From the NCBI RefSeq assembly GCF_009720525.1, contig NZ_CP043930.1, forward strand, positions 5,364,501 through 5,428,500: a DNA stretch of 64,000 nt. Direction: 5' to 3'. Both the position numbers and the translations under genes were made by a program. Shown here piece by piece: positions 54,516-63,597 of the stretch (position 1 is its first letter; each line of letters begins with the position of its first letter). Below the pieces are notes generated by a model that saw only the letters and a list, made by a program, of their open reading frames with translations, had not been told where the DNA came from and searched no databases. The DNA is from Gimesia benthica (GTDB lineage: Bacteria > Planctomycetota > Planctomycetia > Planctomycetales > Planctomycetaceae).

Positions 54516-54702
54516 ATGGTTTCAGAATTGGGCAATCGAGAAGCTCAATTCCAGCCACAGAGGGATGATTAAGATGGTGTCGAAGTCCAATCTCCCTTCC
54601 TTACATTTCCCATGTAAACCGGGCTGCTGACAACATCAGAAACTACGTTGTCTCTCAAATTCCCAATTAATTAGTTCGTTCATCAACTGCAGGATGCTCT
54701 TG

Positions 54703-55974
54703 ATGCGCCACGCGCAAATCTATTTTCTGATACTGGCATTGCCTGGCTTATTCGGGTGTGAAACTACTCCCAAAGTAGATAACCCCGTGCTGGGACCACC
54801 ACCGCCGCGCCTGGAGTCCGCTCTGAAGCAGCAGAAACTCGAAGAGACTGCCGTTGCCCGGCACACCCAGGAACGAAATGAACTGATCGAAGGTGATTTT
54901 TCAGAATCCGATAACCCCTTCGAAACACCGATCGTCACCGCGTCGACTACCTCCGAGGAAATCTCCATCAGCCCAGCCGGGGATGATGTAGAAGAACTTC
55001 GCGACAGTACGGTTGTGGCCATCGTCAACGGATTACCCCTGTTCGTATCTGATATTCTGGGAGTCTACGAATTCCAGTTGCTGCAGGCTGAACAGCGGAT
55101 GGATTCGGAAGATTACAAAAAACTACGGCAGGCACTCGTCAAGCGTGACTTGAAAGGCCATGTCGAACGGTTACTCCTGCTGCACGAAATGAAAAGCACG
55201 CTCAAGAAAGAGCAACTCGATCAGCTGAATCAGCACCTGGAAACGGCGTTTGACGATCAGCGAGTCCCTGAACTTCAGAAGCAGATGGGTGTCAACTCTC
55301 CACAGGAGCTGGAAGAAAAACTTAATTCTCAAGGCCGCAGCCTGATTTTTGAAAAAGACCTGTTCATGAAACAGCAGGCTGCTGTGCAGTTCATGGCTGT
55401 CAAAGCCAAAGCGAAAGATCAATTCAGCCGGGAAGAAGTTCTGGCCCGGTATCGATCCAGAATCAAAGACTACGAAGTCCCCGCCAAAGTGCAGTGGCAG
55501 CGAATCCGGATTACTTACTCCAAACACGGTGGCAAGGATAAAGCCATCGCTGTGCTGGATGAAGTCATTCACAAACTGCAGTCCGGTGCCGACTTTGGGG
55601 AGATCGCAAAACAATACTCTGATGGAACCCGTTCCGATAAGAACGGATCCTGGGGCTGGACCCGGCGTGGCAGCCTGGCAGAGGCAGAAATTGAAGAAGC
55701 GCTGTTTTCACTCCCCGTGGGTGAAGTCAGCCAGGTATTCGAAACAGAAAGCTCTTTTCAAATCGTAAAGGTCAATGGTCGTAAAGAAGCAGGGCATGTC
55801 CCCTTTGCTGATGTCCAGGGAAAACTGGAACAAACCATGATTACAGAATCCCGAATGAAAGCCACCAAAGACATTCTGGATAAGCTGTATGCCAAAGCCA
55901 TTATCGAATCGAAGTTTGAAATTGAACGCGAAGACGATGTAAAACCTGCAAATGCAACATCGGATTCAAACTGA
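54703..55974 (+). CDS. Parvulin-type peptidyl-prolyl isomerase, lipoprotein (SurA-like)
   Basis: This 423-residue protein is a periplasmic folding helper. A signal peptide (IYFLILALPGLFGC) ends in a lipobox Cys. After an acidic linker comes a SurA-type N-terminal helical part (about residues 110-260, with VAIVNGLPLFVSDILGVYEF) and then one parvulin domain, VQWQRIRITYSKHGGKDKA to FSLPVGEVSQVFETESSFQ, with the expected GADFGEIAKQYSDG. I prefer the ATG at 54703, where AGG lies 9 bases upstream, to the one at 54694. It is 337 bases upstream of the giant secretin, which could be its client. Confidence 0.85.
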   Translation: MRHAQIYFLILALPGLFGCETTPKVDNPVLGPPPPRLESALKQQKLEETAVARHTQERNELIEGDFSESDNPFETPIVTASTTSEEISISPAGDDVEELRDSTVVAIVNGLPLFVSDILGVYEFQLLQAEQRMDSEDYKKLRQALVKRDLKGHVERLLLLHEMKSTLKKEQLDQLNQHLETAFDDQRVPELQKQMGVNSPQELEEKLNSQGRSLIFEKDLFMKQQAAVQFMAVKAKAKDQFSREEVLARYRSRIKDYEVPAKVQWQRIRITYSKHGGKDKAIAVLDEVIHKLQSGADFGEIAKQYSDGTRSDKNGSWGWTRRGSLAEAEIEEALFSLPVGEVSQVFETESSFQIVKVNGRKEAGHVPFADVQGKLEQTMITESRMKATKDILDKLYAKAIIESKFEIEREDDVKPANATSDSN

Positions 55975-56311
55975 AATATGAACTTCTGATGAAGACAAAA
56001 GTCATGAAATACAGACTCAAAAACTTTTTTGAAAACCGTACAAACTTTTTTGCAAATATTGTCATAAACATATTGACCTGATCTGCGGAAATAGATTATT
56101 ACCCGCACACACTTCTCTCTACTCTCAAAAAATCAAATCACGATTCATCTCAACTACAGTCGTTTGTTTTCAGATTGCCTCCGGGCACACCTTTCATAAC
56201 AAAACGTATTTCTGTTAATAAAATCCCAGAATTGATGTACGAAATTCGTATGGTACGAAATTCGTATTTCGGACTAAAATCCTACCCACATTAGATAGCG
56301 AGTTGGAAGTC
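55975..56311. other. Intergenic region before the secretin, 337 bp
   Basis: This AT-rich stretch should carry the secretin promoter. Its one striking feature is the pair of palindromic 14-mers at 56237-56266. I see no small gene and no terminator with a clear T-tract. Confidence 0.55.
56237..56266. promoter_or_regulatory. Tandem palindromic operator-like repeat before the secretin
   Basis: GTACGAAATTCGTA occurs twice, at 56237-56250 and 56253-56266, 16 bases apart start to start. Each copy contains ACGAA-A-TTCGT, an inverted repeat around one base. The pair lies 46 bases before the secretin start, where a repressor or activator dimer could act. The regulator is not identifiable. Confidence 0.6.
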
Positions 56312-59300
56312 ATGATGACTCCTCAAAACAATCATAATCAAAGTTGGTGTTCTGGCTTGAAGGAGGGACCTACATTGGGCAAGGCATTTGGAGTACTGGC
56401 CTGTACGACGTTGATTGCAGCGTCGATGTGGCTGGCCAATCTTGGCAACACGACCAGGAAGGTCGCTGCTGATGTCGAGAGTAACGGTCAGTCGGTTTCT
56501 GGGCGTCAACAACGCTCAGCTCGTTACTATCTGAGTCTGGGGACTCAATACTATGAGCGGGGACAATTCTCCGAGGCGGTAGAAGCTCTTGAAAAAGCTT
56601 CTGTCTCTCCCGGACGTTTGTCTCAGGCAGAGTTTCGCAAAATGAACGAGTACCTGGGAAGGGCCCGTTCACGAGCTGCCGCTCCTCAACGCAAACAGGT
56701 AGTCCGGGCACAGTCTCCTGCTCCTGATTCCGAATTTTCCACAGGCTATTCGAATGCCGATGGGAAATCCCTGGAAGAAAAGAAGCAGCTGGCCCGCCAG
56801 TTACTACAGTCTGCTCGTGAAGACCTCAAGTTAAACGAGTTTGCCAAGGCCCGACGTAAAGCCGGCCAGGCAGCGGCTCTGAAACTGGAGTACGGTCCGT
56901 TCGATCCACGTCCTGAACAGGTTCTGGCCGATATTGCTCGCGCAGAACAGCGATTGCAGAAAGGCTCACCAATCCAGCAGGCCGGCGGTTTTACCGAAAC
57001 CGGTTCTGGTGTGATGCAGGTGGCTGCAGTAGAAGAAGCTGCTGAAAGCAATCCCTTCGGTAACCCGGGGGCCAACCCGTTCGATGGAACACAGACTCGC
57101 AAACTGTCCGAAAAAGAACAGGCTATTGTGCTGCTGAAACAGGCACGCTCAGCTTTGAACTCCGGAAACTATGATGATGCCCGCACACTTGCCCTGCAGG
57201 CTCAAGATTATGATGTTGCTTATAAACTGTTTGAAGAACGCCCCCAACATATCCTGGCTGAAATCGAACGTAAGACGGGTGCGAAAATCTTCGCAGGTCA
57301 GTCTAAACCTTCGATGCAGGTCGCTCAGTCTGAATCTGGTTCCTCCAGCAAAGATCAGGCAACTCGACTGCTTAAACAGGCTCGGGCCGAACTTAACTCA
57401 GGTAATCTGAATTCCGCTCGCGAACTGGCCCAGCAGGCCAGCCAGCTGGATGTTGCCTATCGTCTGTTTGATGAACGTCCTGAACTCATCCTGGATGAGA
57501 TCAAGCGTGCACAGTCTGCAGGACAGCTGGCTTCTACCGAAGACAACCGTGCTCAGATGGCTGCTGCCAATGCAGGACAGGGTGACTCGAAAGCTCAGGC
57601 TAATGAACTGCTGAGACAGGCTCGTCTGGATATCAAGAAACGGGACTTCGCTGGTGCACGCCAGAAAGTAGCTCAGGTCGAGCAGATGAAAGTTTCTTAT
57701 GACCTGTTTGATGACCGTCCGGAACTGGTACTGGCAGCCATCGATCGGATTTCCGATGAGGCAGCGACCATCTCTGGTATGAAAGGTCTGCAACAGAATC
57801 AGGACGCTGTTCGTCCCCGGGTAAACCGTCTGATGGAACAGGCTAAACTGGCTCTGCAGCAGGGAGACAAAGATGAAGCCCTGATGCTGGCGTCATCTGC
57901 TCAGAAACTTGCTCAGACCCTGGACCTGAAGTTCACACCTGAAACCGAATCTCCTGAAGACTTTATCCGCCGCGTCGGAACTGCTTCCGATACCCGTCTC
58001 AATCCTGGAAACACCAGTGCTGACGGAAAAGCGAATGGAGAATACGCTCGTCGTCTGCTCTCATCCGCACGCGAAGACCTGGCCAAAGGTCGGGTGCAGG
58101 ATGCTCGTCAGAAGGCGGAAGCAGCACAGGAAATTGATACAGCTTACAGCCTGTTCGAAGATCGTCCCGAACAGGTCCTGGCAGACATCCGTAAAATGGC
58201 TGGACAGCCTGGCGGACTCTCACAGGAAGAAATGTACGCTGCAGAACAGGAACGTAAAAAACAGTTCTCACAGAAACTGGTGGCTCAGGCTCGCACAGAC
58301 CTGAAAGCCGGTCGATTTGACTCTGCCCGCATGAACGCTCAGGAAGCTCTGAGAGTGGGAGCCGAGTTCAAACCGGGTGAGGATAGTCCTCAGACCATTC
58401 TGCGTGATCTGGAAACCAGCATGAGCACTCAAACAGCTCAGGCTTCCCCCAAGAAGAATGTCGCCAGCGAAATCGCTGTGATTCATCCTGGTGCCTCTGC
58501 TCTGGAACTCTACAACCTTGGTATGCAGCGACTGTCTGAAGGCGACCGTGGTGCCGCTTATCAGGCATTCCTGGCTGCTTACCAGTCTGGTGAAAAACTT
58601 GACACTCATCGTGCACAGCAGTTGCAGGATGCAGTCCGAGAACTGGCTCCTTCACGAACTGACAAGATTCGTCAGGTTGCCAGCCAGACCTCAACCGATG
58701 CACCGGGAGCCGCCTCTGATCAGCCCAGTAACATTGACCTGGTTGAACAGAAACAGGCGATCGAATTCAGCCGACTTCGTTCAGAAGTTCTGAATGCCAT
58801 CTTCAAAGCTGAAAGAATGCGGGAATCTGCTCCGACCGAAGCACTGGGGATTATCGACCAGACTATGGCCAAAGTCGAAAGCTCCAGCCTGAATCAGAAA
58901 TCGACTCAGGCACTGATCGGCTCGCTGCAGCGTACTCGTACTTCAATCGATTCTTTCCGCAAGCAGGTTGCTCCGCTGGAAGAACTGAAGAAGAAGAACG
59001 AAGAAGTTGAAGAGTATATCAACCGACGTATCAAAAATAAGATTCGCGTCGAACAGGAACTGGCCGACCTGGTAGAGAAGTTCAACGAACTGATCGATCA
59101 GCGACGCTACGCGGAAGCAGAAGTGGTTGCTAAACAGGCCAAAGATCTGGATCCGCAAAACCCTGTCACCGTCACCATGGAATGGAAATCTCGCTTCCTG
59201 CGTCGCGAAGAATCCAACAACTCCATGCGTGATCGTAAAGAACAGAATGTCTGGAATCAGCTGAACGATGTAGAAGAAGCACTGGCTGATGCCTACACTC

Positions 59301-61396
59301 CCGATATCAAGTTTGGAAAGGATGCCAAAGAGTGGGCTGAATTAACCAAACGTCGTGAAAAATATCACGCTAAGAATCACAACCAGAAAACGGAACGCGA
59401 AATTCAGATCGAGGAGAGCCTGGATCGTCCAGTGAACCTCGCATTCGAAGGCGAACCGCTGTCGAACGTGATGAATAAGATTCAGGCACTGACCGGGATT
59501 AACATCTTCCTGGACAGCCTGGGACTGGAAGAGGAAGGGGTAACCACCGACGCACCCGTCACGATCAATGTGAACGGCATCAAACTGCGGAGTGCCCTGA
59601 ACCTGCTCCTGGAACCACTGAACCTGTCTTACACAATTGATAACGAAGTATTGAAGATCACCAGCCGTATTCGTCAGCAGGGTACATTGAAAACAATGAC
59701 CTACCCTGTGGCTGACCTGGTGGTTCCGATTCCTAACTTCGCTGCAAACGGCAGCATGGCCAGCAACCCTTACAGCCAGATGGGTGCAGTCAGCTTTGGA
59801 TCCGGTATCGGCGGTAACCAGTCGACTCCCGGTAACTTCCAGGTTGCTGATCCACTGATTGGTGGCGTTCCCGGTGCCAATCCCTGGGCCGGTAATGCTC
59901 CGACTTCGAAGGTTGCCGGCGGTGGATCAAACATTGACTTCGATTCACTGACCGAACTGATTGTCTCCACTGTCGAGCCCGATTCCTGGGAAGAAATCGG
60001 TGGTGCAGGCAGCGTGCGTCCGTTTGAAACAACTCTGAGTCTGGTGATTCGTCAGACACAGAAAGTACACGATGAAATCGCCAACCTGCTGGAACAGCTG
60101 CGACGTCTGCAGGACCTGCAGGTCACCATTGAAGTCCGCTTTGTAACCGTCTCCGATCGCTTCTTCGAGCGAATTGGTGTCGACTTTGACTTCAACGTAG
60201 CTGATACCGTCGGCGGTCCAACCGTTGACAACAACGGCAACCCGGTTCCCGCCTTCGGTCAGGTCGACCTGCTGGGTGGAAACCAGAACGGCGGTGGCGG
60301 CGGTGGTAACAATAATAACCAGGGCGGCCAGGGTGGTCAGCAGGGACAGACTACGACGAGTGGTCAGACCGGTGGCCAGGGTGTTGCACCTTTCAGTAAC
60401 CCACCTTCACGAACCCTGCTCAACTTCGACAACTGGCCCAAGAAAGGTACGATTGTCGGTATGGACTCTCCGGAATCCTTTACTCCAGACCTGGATGTGC
60501 AGTTCCGTCAGGGATCATTCGAAATTGGTGTACCTGAGTTCGGCAGCTTCAATGCGAACGCTGGTGTGAACGTGGGTCTGGCAATTCTGAGTGACATCGA
60601 AGCCTTCTTCTTCATCAACGCCGCTCAGGCAGATGAACGATCGAACCTGATGTTCGCTCCGAAAGTGACATTGTTCAACGGTCAGGTCGCCTTTGTGACC
60701 AGTAACGTATCGCGACCCTTCGTGATCAGTCTGGTGCCCACCGTGGGTAACTTCTCAGTCGGATTCACGCCGATCATCGCGAACATTCCTGAAGGGGTCT
60801 CACTGACTGTGTCAGCTGTGATCTCCGCAGACCGCCGTTATGTGCGACTTTCGGTGAACCCGAACTTCACCAACGTGACCGACGTCTTTACCTTCTCCTT
60901 CCAGGGTGGAACCACTGGTGGCCAGCAGGGCCAGCAGGGGCAACAAGGGCAGGGTGGTCAGCTCGGTCAGCAGGGTGGTGGTAACTTCGGAAACGGGGTT
61001 GGTGCCGGCCTGGGTGGTATCGGTGGTATCGGCGGCGGTGGTGGTGCCGGCGGTGGCGGGCAGGTGGGTCAGCAGGGCCAACAGGGTCAGCAAGGCCAGC
61101 AGGGCCAACAGGGTGGTGGTCTGGGGACCACAACCATTCAGCAGCCTGTGGTGGAACAGGTGACTGTCACCACGACTGTGAGTGTGCCCGATGGTGGTAC
61201 TGTTCTCCTGGGTGGCGTCAAACGACTCCGCGAAGGACGCAGCATGGCTGGTGTCCCGATCCTGAACAAGCTGCCGTATGTCAGCCGACTGTTCAAGAAC
61301 ACCGGGGTTGGTCGTGAAACCGAAAGCCTGATGATGATGGTCACACCACGAATCATCATTCAGGAAGAAGAAGAGGAAGCTCTCCTCGGATATTAA
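56312..61396 (+). CDS. Giant secretin (GspD/PilQ family) with N-terminal repeat array
   Basis: This 1,694-residue protein should form an outer-membrane gate. A membrane or signal segment (FGVLACTTLIAASMWLANL) comes first, then a TPR-like unit (YYLSLGTQYYERGQFSEAVEA) and about seven helical repeats of roughly 75-110 residues with LLKQAR, FDERPE and LILDEI pieces. A coiled segment follows, then an STN/N0 domain (LAFEGEPLSNVMNKIQALTG), N1-like domains, and the secretin domain with VRFVTVSDRFFERIGVDFDF and SVPDGGTVLLGGVKR to PYVSRLFKNTG. Two Gly/Gln/Asn-rich inserts lie at about 60280-60375 and 60915-61125. Usual secretins are 600-800 residues. The start could also be ATG 56315. Confidence 0.88.
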   Translation: MMTPQNNHNQSWCSGLKEGPTLGKAFGVLACTTLIAASMWLANLGNTTRKVAADVESNGQSVSGRQQRSARYYLSLGTQYYERGQFSEAVEALEKASVSPGRLSQAEFRKMNEYLGRARSRAAAPQRKQVVRAQSPAPDSEFSTGYSNADGKSLEEKKQLARQLLQSAREDLKLNEFAKARRKAGQAAALKLEYGPFDPRPEQVLADIARAEQRLQKGSPIQQAGGFTETGSGVMQVAAVEEAAESNPFGNPGANPFDGTQTRKLSEKEQAIVLLKQARSALNSGNYDDARTLALQAQDYDVAYKLFEERPQHILAEIERKTGAKIFAGQSKPSMQVAQSESGSSSKDQATRLLKQARAELNSGNLNSARELAQQASQLDVAYRLFDERPELILDEIKRAQSAGQLASTEDNRAQMAAANAGQGDSKAQANELLRQARLDIKKRDFAGARQKVAQVEQMKVSYDLFDDRPELVLAAIDRISDEAATISGMKGLQQNQDAVRPRVNRLMEQAKLALQQGDKDEALMLASSAQKLAQTLDLKFTPETESPEDFIRRVGTASDTRLNPGNTSADGKANGEYARRLLSSAREDLAKGRVQDARQKAEAAQEIDTAYSLFEDRPEQVLADIRKMAGQPGGLSQEEMYAAEQERKKQFSQKLVAQARTDLKAGRFDSARMNAQEALRVGAEFKPGEDSPQTILRDLETSMSTQTAQASPKKNVASEIAVIHPGASALELYNLGMQRLSEGDRGAAYQAFLAAYQSGEKLDTHRAQQLQDAVRELAPSRTDKIRQVASQTSTDAPGAASDQPSNIDLVEQKQAIEFSRLRSEVLNAIFKAERMRESAPTEALGIIDQTMAKVESSSLNQKSTQALIGSLQRTRTSIDSFRKQVAPLEELKKKNEEVEEYINRRIKNKIRVEQELADLVEKFNELIDQRRYAEAEVVAKQAKDLDPQNPVTVTMEWKSRFLRREESNNSMRDRKEQNVWNQLNDVEEALADAYTPDIKFGKDAKEWAELTKRREKYHAKNHNQKTEREIQIEESLDRPVNLAFEGEPLSNVMNKIQALTGINIFLDSLGLEEEGVTTDAPVTINVNGIKLRSALNLLLEPLNLSYTIDNEVLKITSRIRQQGTLKTMTYPVADLVVPIPNFAANGSMASNPYSQMGAVSFGSGIGGNQSTPGNFQVADPLIGGVPGANPWAGNAPTSKVAGGGSNIDFDSLTELIVSTVEPDSWEEIGGAGSVRPFETTLSLVIRQTQKVHDEIANLLEQLRRLQDLQVTIEVRFVTVSDRFFERIGVDFDFNVADTVGGPTVDNNGNPVPAFGQVDLLGGNQNGGGGGGNNNNQGGQGGQQGQTTTSGQTGGQGVAPFSNPPSRTLLNFDNWPKKGTIVGMDSPESFTPDLDVQFRQGSFEIGVPEFGSFNANAGVNVGLAILSDIEAFFFINAAQADERSNLMFAPKVTLFNGQVAFVTSNVSRPFVISLVPTVGNFSVGFTPIIANIPEGVSLTVSAVISADRRYVRLSVNPNFTNVTDVFTFSFQGGTTGGQQGQQGQQGQGGQLGQQGGGNFGNGVGAGLGGIGGIGGGGGAGGGGQVGQQGQQGQQGQQGQQGGGLGTTTIQQPVVEQVTVTTTVSVPDGGTVLLGGVKRLREGRSMAGVPILNKLPYVSRLFKNTGVGRETESLMMMVTPRIIIQEEEEEALLGY
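56815..58420 (+). repeat. Tandem helical repeat array within the secretin
   Basis: The encoded units share a pattern of LL-QAR-L---F--AR---A------Y-LF--RPE-VL--I. Their F(D/E)xRPE motifs start near bases 56900, 57230, 57467, 57707 and 58154, with weaker copies between and after. The second to third and third to fourth are 237 and 240 bases apart (79 and 80 codons). The DNA itself has drifted, so this is an old protein-level duplication. Confidence 0.75.
60280..61125 (+). repeat. Gly/Gln/Asn-rich low-complexity inserts in the secretin domain
   Basis: Two stretches, at about 60280-60375 and 60915-61125, encode Gly/Gln/Asn runs made of GGTGGT, CAGGGC and CAGCAGGGC-like units (GQQGQQGQQG is repeated). 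They lie inside loops of the secretin core. The repeated bases could expand or contract by slippage. Confidence 0.75.
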
Positions 61397-61404
61397 AAGG
61401 AAAT

Positions 61405-61534
61405 AGGAATCGCCTGAGAAATCGGGCGATTCCTGGAAATTGCAGATCGCGGGATCTGCAGAGGGGCTGATCGTCAGCAGCCCCGGGCTCTGGCCGTCGC
61501 GAATTCTCCCCCCCTGATTCGCGGCGGCTTTTTT
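61405..61534 (+). terminator. Four-hairpin array ending the secretin transcript
   Basis: Four stems follow in order: AGGAATCGCC/GGCGATTCCT (61405-61434), TGCAGATC/GATCTGCA (61441-61460), GGGGCTG/CAGCCCC (61463-61484), and GCCGTCGCGAAT/ATTCGCGGCGGC (61493-61528) with one mismatch and TTTTTT after it. The last is a strong intrinsic terminator; the first three may protect the mRNA end. Confidence 0.85.
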
Positions 61535-61685
61535 CTATTAATCGCAGTTCAACTCCAGTACTTGTGTTGGAAGCTGCCTTTCGAAACCCTCTTGTGAAAT
61601 CTGCGGTAAATGGATTAGACTGAACGCTTCAATGAGGCGTGAGAGACCCTGCAATTTCACAGAGACAAGCAAGAGGGATGTTGCG

Positions 61686-62312
61686 ATGAAAAGCTTATTC
61701 ACATTGGTCTGGATGATGGCAGCTACGGTGATGCTGGATGCTTCCAGTTGCCTGGCAGAGGCACCAGCGACTTATCAGGTGAAGATGGAGACCACCAAAG
61801 GGACATTTTACATCGACGTGCAACGCAGGTGGAGTCCTCACGGCGCAGACCGTTTCTATGAACTGGTAAACTCAGGCTTTTACAACCAGTGTGCTTTCTT
61901 CAGAGTCATTGAAGGCTTTATGGCCCAGGTGGGTATCAACGGCGATCCTGATACACAGGCCAAGTGGCGGGATCAGACCATTCAGGATGATCCTGTTGCG
62001 AAATCTAATTTGCGGGGCTATGTGACTTTCGCGAAAACGGGAGCCCCCAATTCCAGAACCACTCAGCTCTTCATTAATTTTCAGGATAACCGGCGACTTG
62101 ATCAGATGGGGTTCGCTCCTTTTGGTTATATTTCCCCGGAAGGTATGCGCGTTGTGGATACCCTGTATAACGGCTACGGTGAGGCTGCGCCTCGAGGACG
62201 CGGTCCCTCGCAGGCACGACTTCAGCTTGAGGGTAATGCCTACCTGAAACGCGAATTCCCTCGACTGGATTACATTGTCAAAGCTTCAGTCGTGAAAAAC
62301 GGGAAACGCTGA
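61686..62312 (+). CDS. Cyclophilin-type peptidyl-prolyl isomerase, exported
   Basis: This 208-residue protein speeds proline isomerisation during folding. A signal peptide (LFTLVWMMAATVMLDASSCL) precedes a full cyclophilin domain: METTKGTFYIDVQRRWSPHG, FYNQCAFFRVIEGFMAQVG with the catalytic Arg, LRGYVTFAKTGAPNSRTTQ and FINFQDNRRLDQMGFAPFG. I start at 61686 because GAGGG lies 8 bases upstream and the signal peptide begins there; the frame from 61632 adds an unlikely leader. It lies directly after the secretin and its terminator. Confidence 0.9.
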   Translation: MKSLFTLVWMMAATVMLDASSCLAEAPATYQVKMETTKGTFYIDVQRRWSPHGADRFYELVNSGFYNQCAFFRVIEGFMAQVGINGDPDTQAKWRDQTIQDDPVAKSNLRGYVTFAKTGAPNSRTTQLFINFQDNRRLDQMGFAPFGYISPEGMRVVDTLYNGYGEAAPRGRGPSQARLQLEGNAYLKREFPRLDYIVKASVVKNGKR

Positions 62313-62320
62313 TCGGGGAT

Positions 62321-62743
62321 TTATTCTGTCAGATGCGGCTGGATGAACAGCGCTTTTTTCTCACCAGGCAATGTGAAATCAAAGCCGCAGCTTCGGAAGA
62401 ATACGTCTGAAGACGTCACTGCCATCACTTCCAGGATATTCCGCTGTCGTGCGCGATCAACACATGCGGAGACCAGCTTTTTCCCTACTCCAATTCCCTG
62501 GCGGTGATCTGCGACTACCAGACTGCGGATTTCGGCCAGTTTGCGAGAATAGATTTCCAGGGATGCAAATCCAACTATCTCAGTACCTGCTTCGATCGCC
62601 ACAAATCCGGTTTCAACCAGTTCGTCCAGTTCTTCTGAGGTCCGTGGCAGAATCTTGCCTTGCTCTACGAAAGGGACAATGAATTCGGAGAGCGGGGTGA
62701 TATCCTCATGTTTAGCAGGGCGAATCTCTATCTGGTCAATCAT
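62321..62743 (-). CDS. GNAT-family N-acetyltransferase
   Basis: This 140-residue enzyme transfers an acetyl group from acetyl-CoA. The motif for CoA binding reads IRSLVVADHRQGIGVGKKL, with FVAIEAGTEIVGFASLEI before it and the DVFFRSCGFDF loop after. The N-terminus (IEIRPAKHEDITPLSEFIVP, ILPRTSEELDELV) resembles the acetyltransferase domain of ArgA-type N-acetylglutamate synthases, so an amino-acid substrate is likely but not certain. It is convergent with the cyclophilin gene, eight bases apart. Confidence 0.85.
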   Translation of the reverse strand: MIDQIEIRPAKHEDITPLSEFIVPFVEQGKILPRTSEELDELVETGFVAIEAGTEIVGFASLEIYSRKLAEIRSLVVADHRQGIGVGKKLVSACVDRARQRNILEVMAVTSSDVFFRSCGFDFTLPGEKKALFIQPHLTE

Positions 62744-63022
62744 CTTCTAAGGTTTTCGTGCTGAAATGGTGGTCTTTTACGGGGAATGACCTGCCAGAAA
62801 CGTATGAGAACGCGGGCGCAGGATCGATTTCGCCTGCAACTCCTGAATCAGTGCCCGGACTGCCGGCAGACATCAGAATCCCATAATCTTTTCTTAAGTC
62901 CACTAAACTAGGACAGCTTGGTGGTGCAACCGATAGTCCTATCCGTTATGTTATCGCTCAGAGGCAATTCTGTGAATAGGCCCGCAGTATTATTATTTGC
63001 CTGATACAAAGGTAATCAACCT

Positions 63023-63535
63023 ATGAAAAAAACACGATTTTTATTGGGATGCAGTCTGATCTGCCTGACAGCCACTGGCTGTAGTAACTATGTTCGCCAG
63101 GGAGAACAGGTTGATCCCCCGGCAGCCTCAGCGCAAGTCAGTCCAGCAGACAATCAGCAAACAGAAATGGAAGTAGCCGTGGCAGACGAAGCAAACCCCG
63201 GATATTCAACAACCGCCTCCGGACTCAAGTATCGTATCGTGCGTGAGGGAAATGACACCAAGCCCGGTCCGCAGGATCAGGTGACCGTTCATTACCGGGG
63301 CACTCTGGAAGATGGTACCGAATTTGACAGCTCCTACAAACGGGGCGAGACAATTTCATTCCCTCTCAACGGTGTGATTCCCGGTTGGACCGAAGGTCTT
63401 CAACTCATCGGTGAAGGGGGAGAGGTCGAACTGGTCATTCCGCCGGAACTGGGCTATGGTGCCGCTGGTGCTCCACCAGTGATTCCCGGTAATGCCACTC
63501 TTCATTTCAAAGTGGAACTCTTTAAAGTGAATTAG
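63023..63535 (+). CDS. FKBP-type peptidyl-prolyl isomerase, lipoprotein
   Basis: This 170-residue protein has a signal peptide and lipobox (LICLTATGC), a Ser/Ala/Gln linker and one FKBP domain: [60 protein letters not shown] and [20 protein letters not shown]. All FK506-site aromatic positions look normal. It should act on envelope proteins. It is the third prolyl isomerase in 9 kb, each from a different family. AAAGGT lies about 9 bases before the ATG. Confidence 0.92.
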   Translation: MKKTRFLLGCSLICLTATGCSNYVRQGEQVDPPAASAQVSPADNQQTEMEVAVADEANPGYSTTASGLKYRIVREGNDTKPGPQDQVTVHYRGTLEDGTEFDSSYKRGETISFPLNGVIPGWTEGLQLIGEGGEVELVIPPELGYGAAGAPPVIPGNATLHFKVELFKVN

Positions 63536-63597
63536 TTGATGCAGCGCAACTTCAGCTGATTCTTGATACTATTCAGCCATCATTCAGGAGAATAGCA

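Noticed and set aside
56815..58420. CRISPR-like or satellite repeat
   Set aside because: The periodicity is protein level in one open frame; DNA copies have diverged and there are no spacers.
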